Both the position numbers and the translations under genes were made by a program. Positions 1-10,579 of a DNA stretch of 64,000 bases are shown here, in pieces. This DNA is from Tubulanus polymorphus (Eukaryota > Nemertea > Palaeonemertea > Tubulaniformes > Tubulanidae), in assembly GCF_964204645.1 (NCBI RefSeq), contig NC_134026.1, forward strand, positions 14,846,450 to 14,910,449. Direction: 5' to 3'. Numbering within the stretch: position 1 is the stretch's first letter; every line of letters begins with the position of its first letter. The notes below the pieces were generated by a model that had not been told where the DNA came from, searched no databases, and saw nothing but the letters and a program-made list of their open reading frames with translations.

Positions 1-1782
1 GCAGGTTGTGTCTGCCACCTTCTGTACTTGGCATCCAAGAAAGGAACAAAAGCCTTTCAAGGCGAGTTTAATTTTGACAATGTCCTTAGACAATTAAACT
101 GGTACATGTCAAAATCTAGTAAACGTGCTGCCAAGTTTAAGTACTGTCAACAGAGGTGCAATTTGGCAGACCATGAGCTTATACGTCACGTTCCAACGAG
201 ATGGCTGTCATTGCGGCCTGCAATAAATAGACTGCTTGAGCAGTGGGCAGCTGTGAAGTTATTCTTCGTCGAGGAATGTGAAGCAGCAGCTGAAACTGAT
301 GATAATGATGACATTAATGAAGAGGATGATACAGTGATGAGTAGCGACTCGATTAGATCTAGTGTCAAGAAGTTCATGTTGCGACGTACTTCAAAACTAT
401 ACTGCAGCTTCCTATCAAAAGCTTTAGAGGTGAGTTGAATCAAAGATAAATCTTTTAAGAATCTAGAAAACTTACTCAAGTAAGACATAATATTGAACTT
501 TTATATTGTAAGCTTTAGTTTAAATCAACATTGGAGTTAATCAATACACACTGCACCATGTACTATTTGTGTCTGGAATAGTCTCAGGCAATTTTTATTG
601 AAATATAAATTTTCATTTTAGGATTTTGAGATCACTAATATCAGACTGCAAACTGAGAACGCCACCATACATATTATAAAGAGAACACTGGAGAGACTCT
701 TCAAGAAACTACTTATTTGCTTTGTCAAGCCTTCTGCTGTCAACCATAGTTTAATCATGTCTGTCGATTTTCATAGCCGTTATAACATTAAGGTGAGTCA
801 GTGTCATCTACATGACATGATTTTTTTACTGGCCTAGAAGATGGTTTAACTATTTTTTAACTATTTTTTGCATTTCTCTAATTTATGCATTGAACTTTGT
901 TTTTCCAGGACAAGAAAGACCTAGTAATCGGAGAGAAAGCTCAAGCTTGCATTACTGATGGTATAAGTTCTGATGTGTTAAAGAAGTTTTACCAAGATGT
1001 GGTTGAGTTTTATACGAAGGCCTGTGATTACATCAAAGCAAAAATCAACCCTACAAATGAGCCAATTTGGATGCATGCTGAGGTAGGCCTAATCTTCAAA
1101 TTGTGACAGTTTAGTAACAGATTCTCCTATGAAACATCATAGATTTTTACATGTGCAGACTTGTTGATTTTTCCAGGTTGCTGATGTATCACTTTGAGCT
1201 CGAAAGTCATTTGCCTCCATTCGGTACTTCATCGATAGATTTCCTTGCATTGGACAAGATCTCCAGAGTGATATACTGCAAATGGAGTTTGTAGAGTTTC
1301 AGTCTACAAGTGATTCTGACCTACCCACAGACTTGTACTTTATTAAGAATGCTGATGGAAGTGAAAGATGTCGTCCTATGGAACAGCAGTGGAATATGAT
1401 TGCTAAGGAAATGAAAGATCTTAACCAGAGCTGCAGGTTAGTACAACTTAGATTTCCTAGCAGTGTTATCTTGAAGCACTAATATGGAGTTTCATTATTT
1501 TCTTAAACTGGGTGTTTCATATTTTTCAGGTTCAAACAGCTTCCTGTTGTGATGAAGAGAATACTCTTGATCCCTGTTTCAAATGCGTCATGTGAGCCTG
1601 TCTTCTCAACAGTGAAGAAAAATCGAACCATGTTTCGTGGCTCTATGTTGCCAGCAACTTTGGAGAGTTTAATGATTCTTAAAGCTAGGGGCGGTGAATG
1701 CTACAACTTTGAGCCTTCAAATGACCTCCTCAAAAAGGCCAAATCAGCTGCCTATAAAAGTCTTAACCCAGCAGATGAGTGA
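1..1782 (+). pseudogene. hAT-family transposase, 3' part, intron-containing, one in-frame stop
   Basis: The last five exons of a hAT-type transposase appear to be present: 1-429 (open from the window edge), 622-792, 909-1082, 1177-1436 and 1530-1782, all bounded by AG acceptors and GT donors with compatible phases. The first exon carries the TRWLSL block followed by LEQW, seen in hAT/ZMYM-type transposases, and an acidic stretch (DDNDDINEEDD). The last exon carries the hAT C-terminal dimerisation signature PVSNASCEPVFSTVKKNR and ends at TGA 1780-1782. The fourth exon has an in-frame TGA at 1195-1197, and I see no phase-compatible acceptor that avoids it, so this copy is probably dead. The catalytic core 5' of this region lies off the window. 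Introns are short (about 90-190 bp), quite unlike the multi-kilobase CCT6 introns. A domesticated host gene is possible but is made less likely by the stop and the downstream transposon end. Confidence 0.75.
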
Positions 1783-1955
1783 AATTTCCTCACCAAGTAG
1801 ATATTTTATTCTGAGGTAGTCTCAGTGTAAAACTGTATAAAACTGTATATCTTATTCATAGTTAATATCGTGACTTGACAATCACTTGCTGCAAGTGCAA
1901 ATTCTCTCTCAATATACATATATACAAAAATTCATAAAGACTAGTCTTTAATTTT

Positions 1956-1958
<3 letters not shown>

Positions 1959-2026
<68 letters not shown>
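1959..2026. repeat. (TA)n microsatellite
   Basis: About 34 uninterrupted TA dinucleotides lie in the 3' flank of the hAT gene. Confidence 0.97.
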
Positions 2027-2029
<3 letters not shown>

Positions 2030-2561
2030 CTGGTATATTTTCTTCTTCATGACTGCTGATAGTCTGGTGCAAATCTCTTGTGTGCATTACATTGTCTTGT
2101 ATTACTATCAAACTTGCAATATTAAAATTTGTATGTTAAGTCCTGTGGGTTTTCTGCTGTAAATCTTGATAAAAAATTCTAGTATATCATATATGTTTAT
2201 ATGTTTAAGTTTGTTATTTTGTTTTCTAGTTGAGTTAACTGGTAATTATAATCTTTAATTGATGGTAGATTAAATTTACCTGTGATAGTGCGAGTAGGTG
2301 ATGGGGTGTGTCTGATGTCTCAAAATTGTTTATATTTTATGGAAACTGCAGTTTCAAGTTTAATTTCATAATAAATGCATTTTTTAGAATTAATTTCTTT
2401 AGTAGTTTTAATATTCTATATTCTGATTTTAATCCGAAAATTCGTTACTGGCCATATTGAAAATGTTACTGGCAAAGGTCACATCAAGTCTAGTGGGTCA
2501 CTGGAAAAATCTAAAAAATACTGGCAAATTTGAAAAATGTTACTATCTTGAAAAATTCAAT

Positions 2562-2573
2562 GTTGGCAGGTCT
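2562..2573 (+). mobile_element. Probable 3' terminal inverted repeat of the left-edge hAT element
   Basis: TTGGCAGGTCTG here differs by one base from TTGGCAGCTCTG, the right terminus of the hAT-like elements ending at 34094 and 55871. The preceding 150 bp are rich in 'tactggcaa' and 'gttactatc' style phrases, as is the sequence just before the 55871 terminus. This suggests the transposon containing the 1-1782 gene ends here. The partner terminus is off the window, so it cannot be confirmed. Confidence 0.5.
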
Positions 2574-3515
2574 GGATGGGCTTATACCAACGTTAGGGAT
2601 GACAAGGGCCAAAACACGGTTGAAAAAAGTAACACTTCAAAAATATACTTTCTATTCACTTCAGTCCACAATTAATGGCTTAATTCACAAACTAACACAG
2701 GTACCTTTCGAAATAATCCAATTTTATGTATTTTTCGAGTGATTAATCAACATTATTTTGAGAAATTAATTAATTACTCCACAAATTTCGCCATTGGTTG
2801 CATTTCTCTGTATTGCTCATGTGGCATGATAAGACAAGGGGACCTACAAGGATTTATATAAAACTTCCAAGACGAAACGACAATTTTTATTTTTGATGGT
2901 TTTTCAACTTACATTTCAAAACCTTCGTGTTTTCCATAATAAATAATGAAATAATAAATTAAATGGATGAAGAAAAATGTGAATTAGTGTTGATTTCTTA
3001 ATTTTTTCAATTTCGTCGTCTCGCTTCGTTAGTTTGTGCTGTTGTCCTGGCCTCAGTCCACAGGTGCCAGCACCCTCCAGTAATTATCAAAATGGCAGCT
3101 GTTGACTCGACGGAAATTTAATCGTACTTTACGGCCGATTTGAACATTGATTAAGATCGTCAGGTGAGGTGTTATAGGTATCAGATAAACTACGAATCTG
3201 TTGCGCGTCAATTACAACAAAAATTTGACGGATATCTTAAGAGACAATGAAATGCCAGTCAAATTGGCTGACGAAGATTGCATACAAAAATGACCTTCCC
3301 ATTCCTGACTGTGGTTTGTGAAAATATCCGATCGTGAAACTAAACCACAGATAGGTTACTGACTATCACAAGTCCAAATAGAGACTATTTCAACTTTAAA
3401 CGGTTAAGCTTCAATCGACTTTGGCCCAAACCAGATGCCTAGGGCCTATCTATCTACCGTTTTGCTTTGCGAGGAGCTATAATTAAATTAAAAAATAATA
3501 CATTTAGTTAGTATG
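2574..3515. other. Unassigned AT-rich sequence
   Basis: No open frame of useful length, splice-bounded coding exon, RNA gene or recognised repeat was seen. I looked here for the missing first CCT6 exon (the N-terminal residues before LVSG) and did not find it. Confidence 0.5.
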
Positions 3516-4760
3516 AGTTTTTAGCCCACTTGGGACTTTAGTCCTAGCGGGCTATTGCGTTCACTTTTCGTCCGTCCGTCCATAGACGGAATCCAGTTAT
3601 TTTGGGAAGTTTTGAAGACGCTTCAAGGTAACGTCTTGATATTTGGGTTACACATGTATCTACCCTAGACACATCTTCAGCCCAAAAACTGGCCCTGTCA
3701 GATTCAAGATGGCCGACTAGCAGCCATTGTTCGCCAAAATCAGCACTTTTTACACATTTTTGAACTTTTTAAGGGAAATTTTGAAGACGCTTTGACCAAT
3801 TACCTTGACCTTTTGGATGTATGTGAATCACCCCAGGGCCCATCAGCTTAACAAAAATTGGGTCGATCGTGCTCAAGATGGCCGTCCTATGACCTTTTTA
3901 GTGCCCAAAAATGTTAATTTTGGCCCGAATTCTGAGTCCTGTAGCTTTCTACTGGTTTACCATTTCTCATTGCAATTTGTGATGGGTATTCTTTGGAAAG
4001 GGATGTTTTATACCTGAGACAGGTATTTTTCATCAGCCAATTATGACGCAATTGGCGGCCATCTTGGTGTCAGCAGTACTCATTCGTAAGTGGGAATAAG
4101 TTTTCCACATTATATTGATACCTAAGCGTATTTTGTTACCACAATCATTTAGAAAGTTGTAGCTCATAACGTGTTCTATGATTGTGGTGAGTTTCAAGGT
4201 CATTGGTTTTTGTATATGGCCACCAGGGGGCGTTGAATAATGCAATATCTTAGTATTTCTATATTATATTCGTATCAATGCATATTTTGTAACCACAATC
4301 AATTGCCAAGTTGTAACTCATGACATCTATGATTGTGGCAAGTTTAAAGGCCCTTAGTTATTCTATATGGTCACCAGGGGGCGTTGAATAGTAGAATAAC
4401 TTAGTATTTCCTTATTTTATTGGTACCTAGGCATATTTTGTTACCATGATCAGTTACAAAGTTATAGTTCGTGACATGTTCTATGATTGTGGTGAGTTTC
4501 AAGGTCATTGGGTTTTGAATATGGTCACCAGGGGGCGTTGAATGGTAGAATAACTTAGTATTTTCATGTTAAATTGGTAAGGAGGCATATTTTGTTATCA
4601 CAGTCAATTACAAAATCGTAACTGCTGACATGTTCTATGATTGTGGTGAGTTTCAAGGTCATTGGATTCTGTATATGGTCCCCAGGGGGCGTTGAATATT
4701 GAAATTGTTAGATTGTTGAGCATTTGGAACCACTTCCCAAGTGGGCATGGTGTCCCTGGA
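3516..4760 (+). mobile_element. Family A Helentron-like element, copy 1
   Basis: The copy begins with the family hairpin (agcccacttgggactttagtcc, 3523 onward), then the GTCC-rich stretch and a unique 600-bp part ('gacgcttcaaggtaacgtcttgatat', 'cagcccaaaaactggccctgtcag'). Tandem units of about 154 bp follow, with CTCF-like motifs at 4217-4235, 4368-4386, 4522-4540 and 4676-4694. The 3' end matches the family through the subterminal TTCCCAAGTGGGC (about 4734-4746) up to 'tgtccctgga' and then diverges, so the last 10 bases are lost. It has no coding capacity. It lies upstream of the first visible CCT6 exon, probably in intron 1. Confidence 0.85.
4217..4235 (+). promoter_or_regulatory. CTCF-like motif, representative
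   Basis: TGGCCACCAGGGGGCGTTG matches 17 of 19 positions of the vertebrate CTCF consensus TGGCCACCAGGGGGCGCTA. Equivalent sites, starting positions: 4368, 4522, 4676, 8168, 8390, 8544, 8698, 8853, 9008, 9157, 11221, 11344, 11624, 16773, 37348, 43224, 43378, 43532, 46129, 61565, 61710. Weaker ones are at about 11505, 46283, 46555, 46708, 62734, 63100 and 63240. All read in the + direction. The match is seen directly; binding is an inference. Confidence 0.6.
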
Positions 4761-5368
4761 CAATGCAGGACCTCTATAGCCTATCAGGTGGTCATGGTAA
4801 AGGGATACTTAATGGAAATGTTTCATTTTGAAGTCCATATTAAGAATTTTTTTTGTTTTGATGTGACCCCATAAGAAAGCGATTTCCTTCTTATTCAATT
4901 TGACTAAAAGAGACTCTTTAGCAATCAATCCTTATTAGGACAGAATCGTTATCAAAATCATGCTGGGTTACCATTCATAGCAGTTCTGTGAGCCAATGAT
5001 AGATGGGCAATACATTAGCCTAGAATCCATTGGCTCAGTGCGACCGTCATTTTTGTTTCATAATTTCTTTTAACCATTCATGTTATTCAGAAAACAAAAG
5101 CCTATACAGATGTAAAATTTACGTATAGCAAAGCATTCATAATTGAACATAACATTTACAAGTTGTTGTGGTGGAATCTGATGGATGATAGATTTTGTAA
5201 AATTTATTCTCACTTTCTAACTGGAAGGGAAAAGTATGATAAGAATCATGTGAGGTTTGTGAGGAATACATTTAGGTTTTCTGAAAAAGGCTCAAAAAGT
5301 TTTACCTTGTACACACTTGTTTTACGTCATGAACTGCATGTAAAGACATTTCCTTCTTTTTATTTCAG

Positions 5369-5432
5369 GCTTGTTTCTGGTTCAGGAGACATAAAACTGA
5401 CTAAAGATGGGAATGTATTGTTACATGAAATG
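5369..5432 (+). CDS. CCT6: CCT6 exon, residues ~47-67
   Basis: The exon encodes LVSGSGDIKLTKDGNVLLHE plus M. It follows the acceptor tttatttcag and ends before the donor gtaatg. The first base G completes a split Met codon, which fits the conserved KM/LVSG junction of CCT6. The TKDGN segment belongs to the equatorial ATP-binding domain of group II chaperonins. It is the most upstream exon I can find; the preceding exon with the N-terminus is not visible. Confidence 0.95.
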
Positions 5433-5660
5433 GTAATGTATATTTTGCGCGTGGAATAAGTATATTGCACACATTGTTCCGGTTAACAGGTTTTAGTAGT
5501 CGCAGTCATTATACAACATTGGAAAAACATGCAACTTTACCTCAAAATCTAATGAACACATTCCACGCCTCCCGCTGAGGAAGAAATGTTAGGTCCATTT
5601 TTCATTACATTGGGAAAGATGATAGTCATCTGTATCACAGCCTTTCTTTTTAACTTTTTA

Positions 5661-5882
5661 GGATTAACTGTGTTGATATTATGGAATGGTTCCGAGATTT
5701 AACTTTCTGTTAGTTTTTGGTGGCACAAATTGTAACCACCGGATATATACAGCTGACATTTTGTCATATGGAGGGAAATAGGTGGTGGAATTGAATATTG
5801 CAAGTTTCGTCCTTCAGCTCTAAGCCATTTTATTTGGATGTACTGGGAGAAAATGTGCAAAATTTCAAAGAATTTTTCCCCC
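5661..5882. repeat. Interspersed repeat R1, copy 1
   Basis: About 220 bp ('taactttctgttag', 'ggtggcacaaattgtaacca', 'gagaaaatgtgcaaaa') are shared with 13606-13820. Both copies sit shortly downstream of a CCT6 exon, 229 bp and 23 bp. I see no terminal repeats, coding potential or RNA promoter boxes, so the class is unknown. Confidence 0.75.
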
Positions 5883-6316
5883 ATGCAAGAGAAAAACAGT
5901 AACTGATAATACTACGATGATCTGAGGCTGCAACCCAATCTGAACCGCAATAACCAATTAAACACAAGTTACCATCTACTGCTTTAAAGAGCATATGCGA
6001 TCAAAATGGAATATTGTGCAAAATTCATTTTCAAATGTGATGTATTCACAAATATCAAGTATGGAGTTGGTTTGAATCTTAGTTCAGCCATTACTGAGAA
6101 ATATGACTATTAAATCGGCAATTTCAGCGCGTGCTCACTGTTATTGTTTATCTTACTTAGCAGGTGCGTGTTTCTGACGTCATCTCTGACAAACGCTCGC
6201 GGCTTCCTGTCATTTCACTAGACATTTCATGCGATAATCTATCGTTTTGGGAGTGATTTGTATTCATAAACTCTAACCATTGTATAGTGTTGCTGCCGTT
6301 GTATATGACATGATAA

Positions 6317-7243
6317 TCTATACTATAAGCGGCTACGCGTCTTAACTTTGTAACGCGTAATCTCCGTTCGTGGGGCTTCGATTACCCGTTGAGTGGTATG
6401 GATTGAAAGAGGATGGTCTGATCTGTGTTTTAGAATCGATTTCGATAGAGTTTAGGTAGACTTTTGGACCATTTAAGTTTGGACGCTCCGCGTGTCACTG
6501 CGCGTGATGATCAAAACAAACATTTGAGCGTCAGCTGTTGCTCGGTTTTTGTATAGCGTGCATGACTACAGAGACGCCAATGACCTCAATTCATCTCTCT
6601 GCCTACAGAGACGCGGGTGACCTCGCGGGGAATCTACTGTGAGCATCGGCTGTTGCTTGCTTTTCTACAGAGACGCAAGTGACCTCAATTCGCCCTGTCT
6701 GGGGAATCTAATAGTGGAGATTACTGTATGTATTCGAGCTCACCACAGCGCCACTTCCTTAACAAAGAAAAGCGTGCCAATCCATTCTTCTAAGAATCAC
6801 CGAGATTTAATAGCCTGATTTGTCATTGTGGTCGGATTGAAAGGTATGAAAGAGCGTCATTCATTGACAGTCACACCATTCCAGTTCCGTCCTCCAATTT
6901 CCCTTACGCCCTGTTTTGTCATGACAGTTAACAAAGCACAGCCAAACATTCAGATGCATTGCACTGGACTTCCGGAATTCACCATTCACACATGGCATGC
7001 TCTATGTTTCCCTTTCCAGAGTAGGTACCCATGATCGTGTTACAGTACTCACCCCTCAAAAACAAACCGAAAACATAGTTTACAGCGAAATATTGTAATA
7101 CTTTTTCTCTTCTTTGATATTTGTTTCTAATGCCTGACTTATAGTGTAGATTTCATATCGATAAATAAATGTTATATTATTTTTATCCGCACCTTAGTGA
7201 TTTATTATATTCTACCCGTCCTCCAGGACGGGTACTGTGCTAG
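6317..7243 (+). mobile_element. Non-autonomous canonical Helitron
   Basis: The 5' end is TCTATACTATAAG, a typical Helitron start, preceded by A. The 3' end is a perfect 8-bp hairpin (ACCCGTCC 7214-7221, loop TCCA, GGACGGGT 7226-7233), six bases, then CTAG (7240-7243), followed by T. This is the full Helitron signature: TC start, 3' hairpin, CTRR end and A/T insertion site with no target duplication. Inside, the phrase 'acagagacgc' followed by 'tgacctc' is repeated at about 6568, 6605 and 6666. No Rep/helicase coding frame is present, so movement would depend on a relative elsewhere. The copy is more GC-rich than its surroundings. Confidence 0.85.
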
Positions 7244-7468
7244 TAGTATATAAGTGAGTAGCGCTGTAGGTCAGTGAATATGGTGAACAAATGGTGTTTA
7301 TTTTATCGATTATACATAGGCTTCGCGTACTGGCCCGCACACGTGCTTGTGTTGATTGTCTTAGTTAACATCATAAATAGCGCCACCTGTTGGATATGAA
7401 CAATAGGCACGGAGTGAAGGCTAAATAGTTGACTATTCCGCTAACTATTACGGCAAATTCATGCTCCT

Positions 7469-9250
7469 TTTTTAGCCCACTTGGGACTTTAGTCCCAGCG
7501 GGCTATTGCGTTCACTTGTCGTCCGTCCGTAGACGGAATCCAGTTATTTTGGGAAGTGTTGAAGACGCTTCAAGGTAATGTCTTGATATTTGAGTTACAC
7601 ATGTATCCACCCTAGACACATCTTCAGCCCAAAAACTGGCCCTGTCAGATTCAAGATGGCCGACTGGCAGCCATTGTTGTTCGCCAAAATCAGCACTTTT
7701 TACACATTTTTGAACTTTTTTAGGGAAATTTTGAAGACGCATTGATCAATTACCTTGATCTTTTGGATATATGTGAATCCCCCCAGGGCCCATCAGCATA
7801 ACAAAAATTGGGTCGATCAGACTCAAGATGGCCATCCTATGACCTTTTTAGTGCCCAAAAATGTTAATTTTGGCCCGAATTCTGAGTCCTGTAGCTTCCT
7901 ACTGGTTTACCATTTCTCAGTGCAATTTGTGATGGGTATTCTTTGGAAAGGGATGTTTTATACCTGAGACAGGTATTTTTCATCAGCCAATTATGACACA
8001 ATTGGTGGCCATCTTGGTGTCACCAGTACTCATTCGTAAGTGGGAAAAAGTTTTTCCACATTATATTGATACCTAAGCGTATTTTGTTACCACAATCATT
8101 TAGAAAGTTGTAGCTCACAACGTGTTCTATGATTGTGGTGAGTTTCAAGGTCATTGGATTTTGTATATGGCCACCAGGGGGCGTTAAATAGTAGAATAAC
8201 TTAAATAATAATAATGAAAATAATGCAATAATGCGTTGAATAATGCAATATCTTCTATATTTTTTTCTTTTGCATTTCTATATTATATTCGTACTAATGC
8301 ATATTTTGTAACCACAATCAATTGGCAAGTTGTAGCTCATGACATCATCTATGATTGTTGCCAGTTTTAAGGACATTAGTTATTCTATATGGTCACCAGG
8401 GGGCGTTGAATAGTAGAATAACTTAATATTTCCTTATTATATTGGTACCTAGGCATATTTTGTTACCATGATCAATTGCGAAGTTGTAGTTCATGACATG
8501 TTCTATGATTGTGGTAAGTTTCGAGGTCATTGGGTTTTGAATATGGTCACCAGGGGGCGTTGAATAATGCAATATCTTAGCATTTCTATATTATATTCGT
8601 AGCTATGCATATTTTGTAACCACAATCATTTAGAAAGTTGTAGTTCATAACGTGTTCTATGATTGTGGTGAGTTTCAAGGTCATTGGATTTTGTATATGG
8701 CCACCAGGGGGGCGTTGAATAATGCAATATCTTAGCATTTCTATATTACATTCGTACCTATGCATATTTTGTAACCACAATCAATTGAAAAGTTGTAGCT
8801 CATGACATCATCTATGATTGTTGCGAGTTTTAAGGACATTAGTTATTCTATATGGTCACCAGGGGGCGTTGAATAGTAGAATAACTTAATATTTTATTTA
8901 TTATATTGGTACCTAGGCATATTTTGTTATCATGATCAATTGCAAAGTTGTAGTTCATGACATGTTCTATGATAGCGGTAAGTTTCGAGGTCATTGGGTT
9001 TTGAATATGGTCACCAGGGGGCGTTAAATAGTAGAATAGTATTTCCATATTAAATTGGTAACGAGGCATATTTTGTTATCGCAATCAATTACAAAATCGT
9101 AGCTGCTGACATGTTCTATGATTGTGTTGAGTTTCAATGTCATTGGTCTTTGTATATGGTCACCAGGGGGCGTTGAATATTGAAATTGTTAGATTGTTGA
9201 GCATTTGGAACCACTTCCCAAGTGGGCATGGTGTCCCTGGACCCCTAGTT
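7469..9250 (+). mobile_element. Family A Helentron-like element, copy 2 (full length, expanded array)
   Basis: This is the best-preserved long copy. The 5' hairpin GCCCACTTGGGACT / AGTCCCAGCGGGC spans about 7474-7502 and the subterminal TCCCAAGTGGGC is at about 9217-9228, with the terminus 'ccctggacccctagtt' ending at 9250. The core has seven units with CTCF-like motifs at 8168, 8390, 8544, 8698, 8853, 9008 and 9157, spaced 154-155 bp except for the first interval (222 bp, which carries an extra AT-rich insert at about 8195-8265) and the last (149 bp). No protein is encoded. It lies in the intron between CCT6 residues 67 and 68. Confidence 0.88.
8168..9175 (+). repeat. ~154-bp tandem array with CTCF-like sites (copy 2)
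   Basis: The unit order is: 'ttggtacctaggcatattttgtt', 'accacaatcaattgcaaag', 'tgtagctcatgacatgttc', 'tatgattgtggtgagtttc', 'aaggtcattgg', then TGG(C/T)CACCAGGGGGCGTTGA and 'tagtagaataacttagtatttcc'. Alternate units differ in a correlated way (TGGCC versus TGGTC, 'aatgcaatatc' versus 'agtagaataac'), which suggests expansion by higher-order duplication rather than single-unit slippage. Confidence 0.9.
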
Positions 9251-9419
9251 CAGTAAGTCACATCTCAGGTCGTTATATGTATACTTAAGTTTCTTCTGAT
9301 TATGAAATCGCGGAAACTACCATTTTGATGGCATTTGCCCTTTAAGCTCTAAACGCTGATCTTTGTGGTACCTTTTGAGCATCTTAGTTCATGCTTAGTT
9401 GTTTCATGTCACTCTCAGT

Positions 9420-9720
9420 TCACTAGTTTCTAAACTTAGACGATAGATGACTTCATCTATTGAAATGGGGGCTGAACACACATAGATGGGCATATTTTCT
9501 ACAAAATACCCCCTCTGCACTGGTGATTGCTGCAGATTTTATCACTCTAAGAAGAAATGCTGCTTATTTTACATGAAAAAGCAAGAGCAGATGAACAAAA
9601 CATAACAAATTTGATGAAGATTTCTCTTTAAGTTTTGTTTCATGAATCTCTGAAAAACATGAAAATCCTGGCAAAGCGCAGCATTTCTTGAAAAATAGGC
9701 CTGGCAGGCAAAGAGTTGAA
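9420..9720. mobile_element. piggyBac-type MITE, 5'-truncated
   Basis: About 300 bp align with the complete MITE at 20092-20475 ('tctattgaaatgggg', 'ctctgcactggtgattgctgc', 'gaagaaatgc'). The right terminus is GCCTGGCAGGCAAAGAGTTGA, where the expected TTAA is mutated to TTGA. The left terminus is missing. It ends 42 bp before the CCT6 exon at 9763. Confidence 0.75.
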
Positions 9721-9762
9721 ATGAAACTCTCAAAAGAATGACATTTCTATATACTTTTTCAG

Positions 9763-9897
9763 CAAATCCAACATCCAACTGCTTCTTTGATTGCTAGAGT
9801 GGCCACAGCTCAGGATGACATAACTGGTGATGGAACTACATCTAATGTTTTGATAATTGGAGAACTTTTAAAACAGGCTGATCTCTACATTTCAGAA
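9763..9897 (+). CDS. CCT6: CCT6 exon, residues ~68-112
   Basis: Forty-five whole codons run from [10 protein letters not shown] to KQADLYISE, between acceptor tttttcag and donor gtaagt. It holds the [14 protein letters not shown] segment. In group II chaperonins the GDGTT motif and its neighbouring aspartate bind Mg-ATP and take part in hydrolysis, and all of them are intact here. Identity to vertebrate CCT6 is near complete. Confidence 0.97.
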
Positions 9898-10119
9898 GTA
9901 AGTACATGTCAATTTTCTGGTCAAGTTTAGATGAGGCCAATAAGAAATGATTCATCATTTCTCATGGCTTTCAAATCCCACATCAGAAAAACCAGCAGAA
10001 AAGCCATGAAAATATGATGTGCCGCCTGCATGGCTCTAAACTGTAAGTCTTTTTCAACGGGGTCAAAGACAAAGTCTTTGGAGTCATAATTCCGTGGTGT
10101 TAATTATTCGAGATATCCT

Positions 10120-10228
10120 GAATCTAGAATCAGTGAATCGAAAGTAAATGATATGAGATGATGTCCGAACCCAGAATCTAGAATCAGTGAATCGAAAGTA
10201 AAAATGAATATGATATGATGTCCGAACC
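10120..10228. repeat. Two-copy ~53-bp direct repeat
   Basis: 'gaatctagaatcagtgaatc' followed by 'gaaagtaaa' and 'gatgtccgaacc' occurs twice in tandem (10120-10171 and 10173-10228), the second with a small insertion. Confidence 0.85.
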
Positions 10229-10579
10229 AGTTGTTTCTTCTACAGAAGGTAGACCAAAAGTGATAATTTTGGGTCCTTCTGAGAAGAGTATGACTATAAA
10301 ACTCCACCCTCTGGGTAAGAAAAATTAGAGGCAAACAATTGGCTGATTCTAGATTATCTGAAAAACCTATGAACAAACAGTGAGCAGGAACAGCAGGGAG
10401 TTAAGAAACAAATCAACTCTAATAGATAAGGCAGGAAATTAATCGGAAATTTTGACTGTGTCAGTAGGTGTTACGCAGGCAAAGAGTTAAAAACAAATTG
10501 ACCTATTGTCAGTGTTTTCATTAAAAGCTGGGTTTCAGGTCCCGGACCCTTCTGTCAGTCCTTTTAGACGCAGCTGATT

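Noticed and set aside
1862-2050. IY-repeat protein frame on the - strand
   Set aside because: It is only translation of the (TA)n microsatellite.
5163-5459. Open frame of about 98 codons covering the first visible CCT6 exon
   Set aside because: Only the part from 5369 to 5432 matches CCT6. The rest is intron read-through with no similarity, and a good acceptor lies right before the match.
7755-7967. Recurrent ~70-residue frame (also at 3805, 29164, 42811) conserved between family A copies
   Set aside because: Similarity follows from DNA-level identity of family A. The frames start and stop within the repeat, have no domain and vary freely in weaker copies.
8168-9175. CRISPR-like array (regular ~154-bp repeats)
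   Set aside because: Units are contiguous tandem repeats without unique spacers and belong to a dispersed element.
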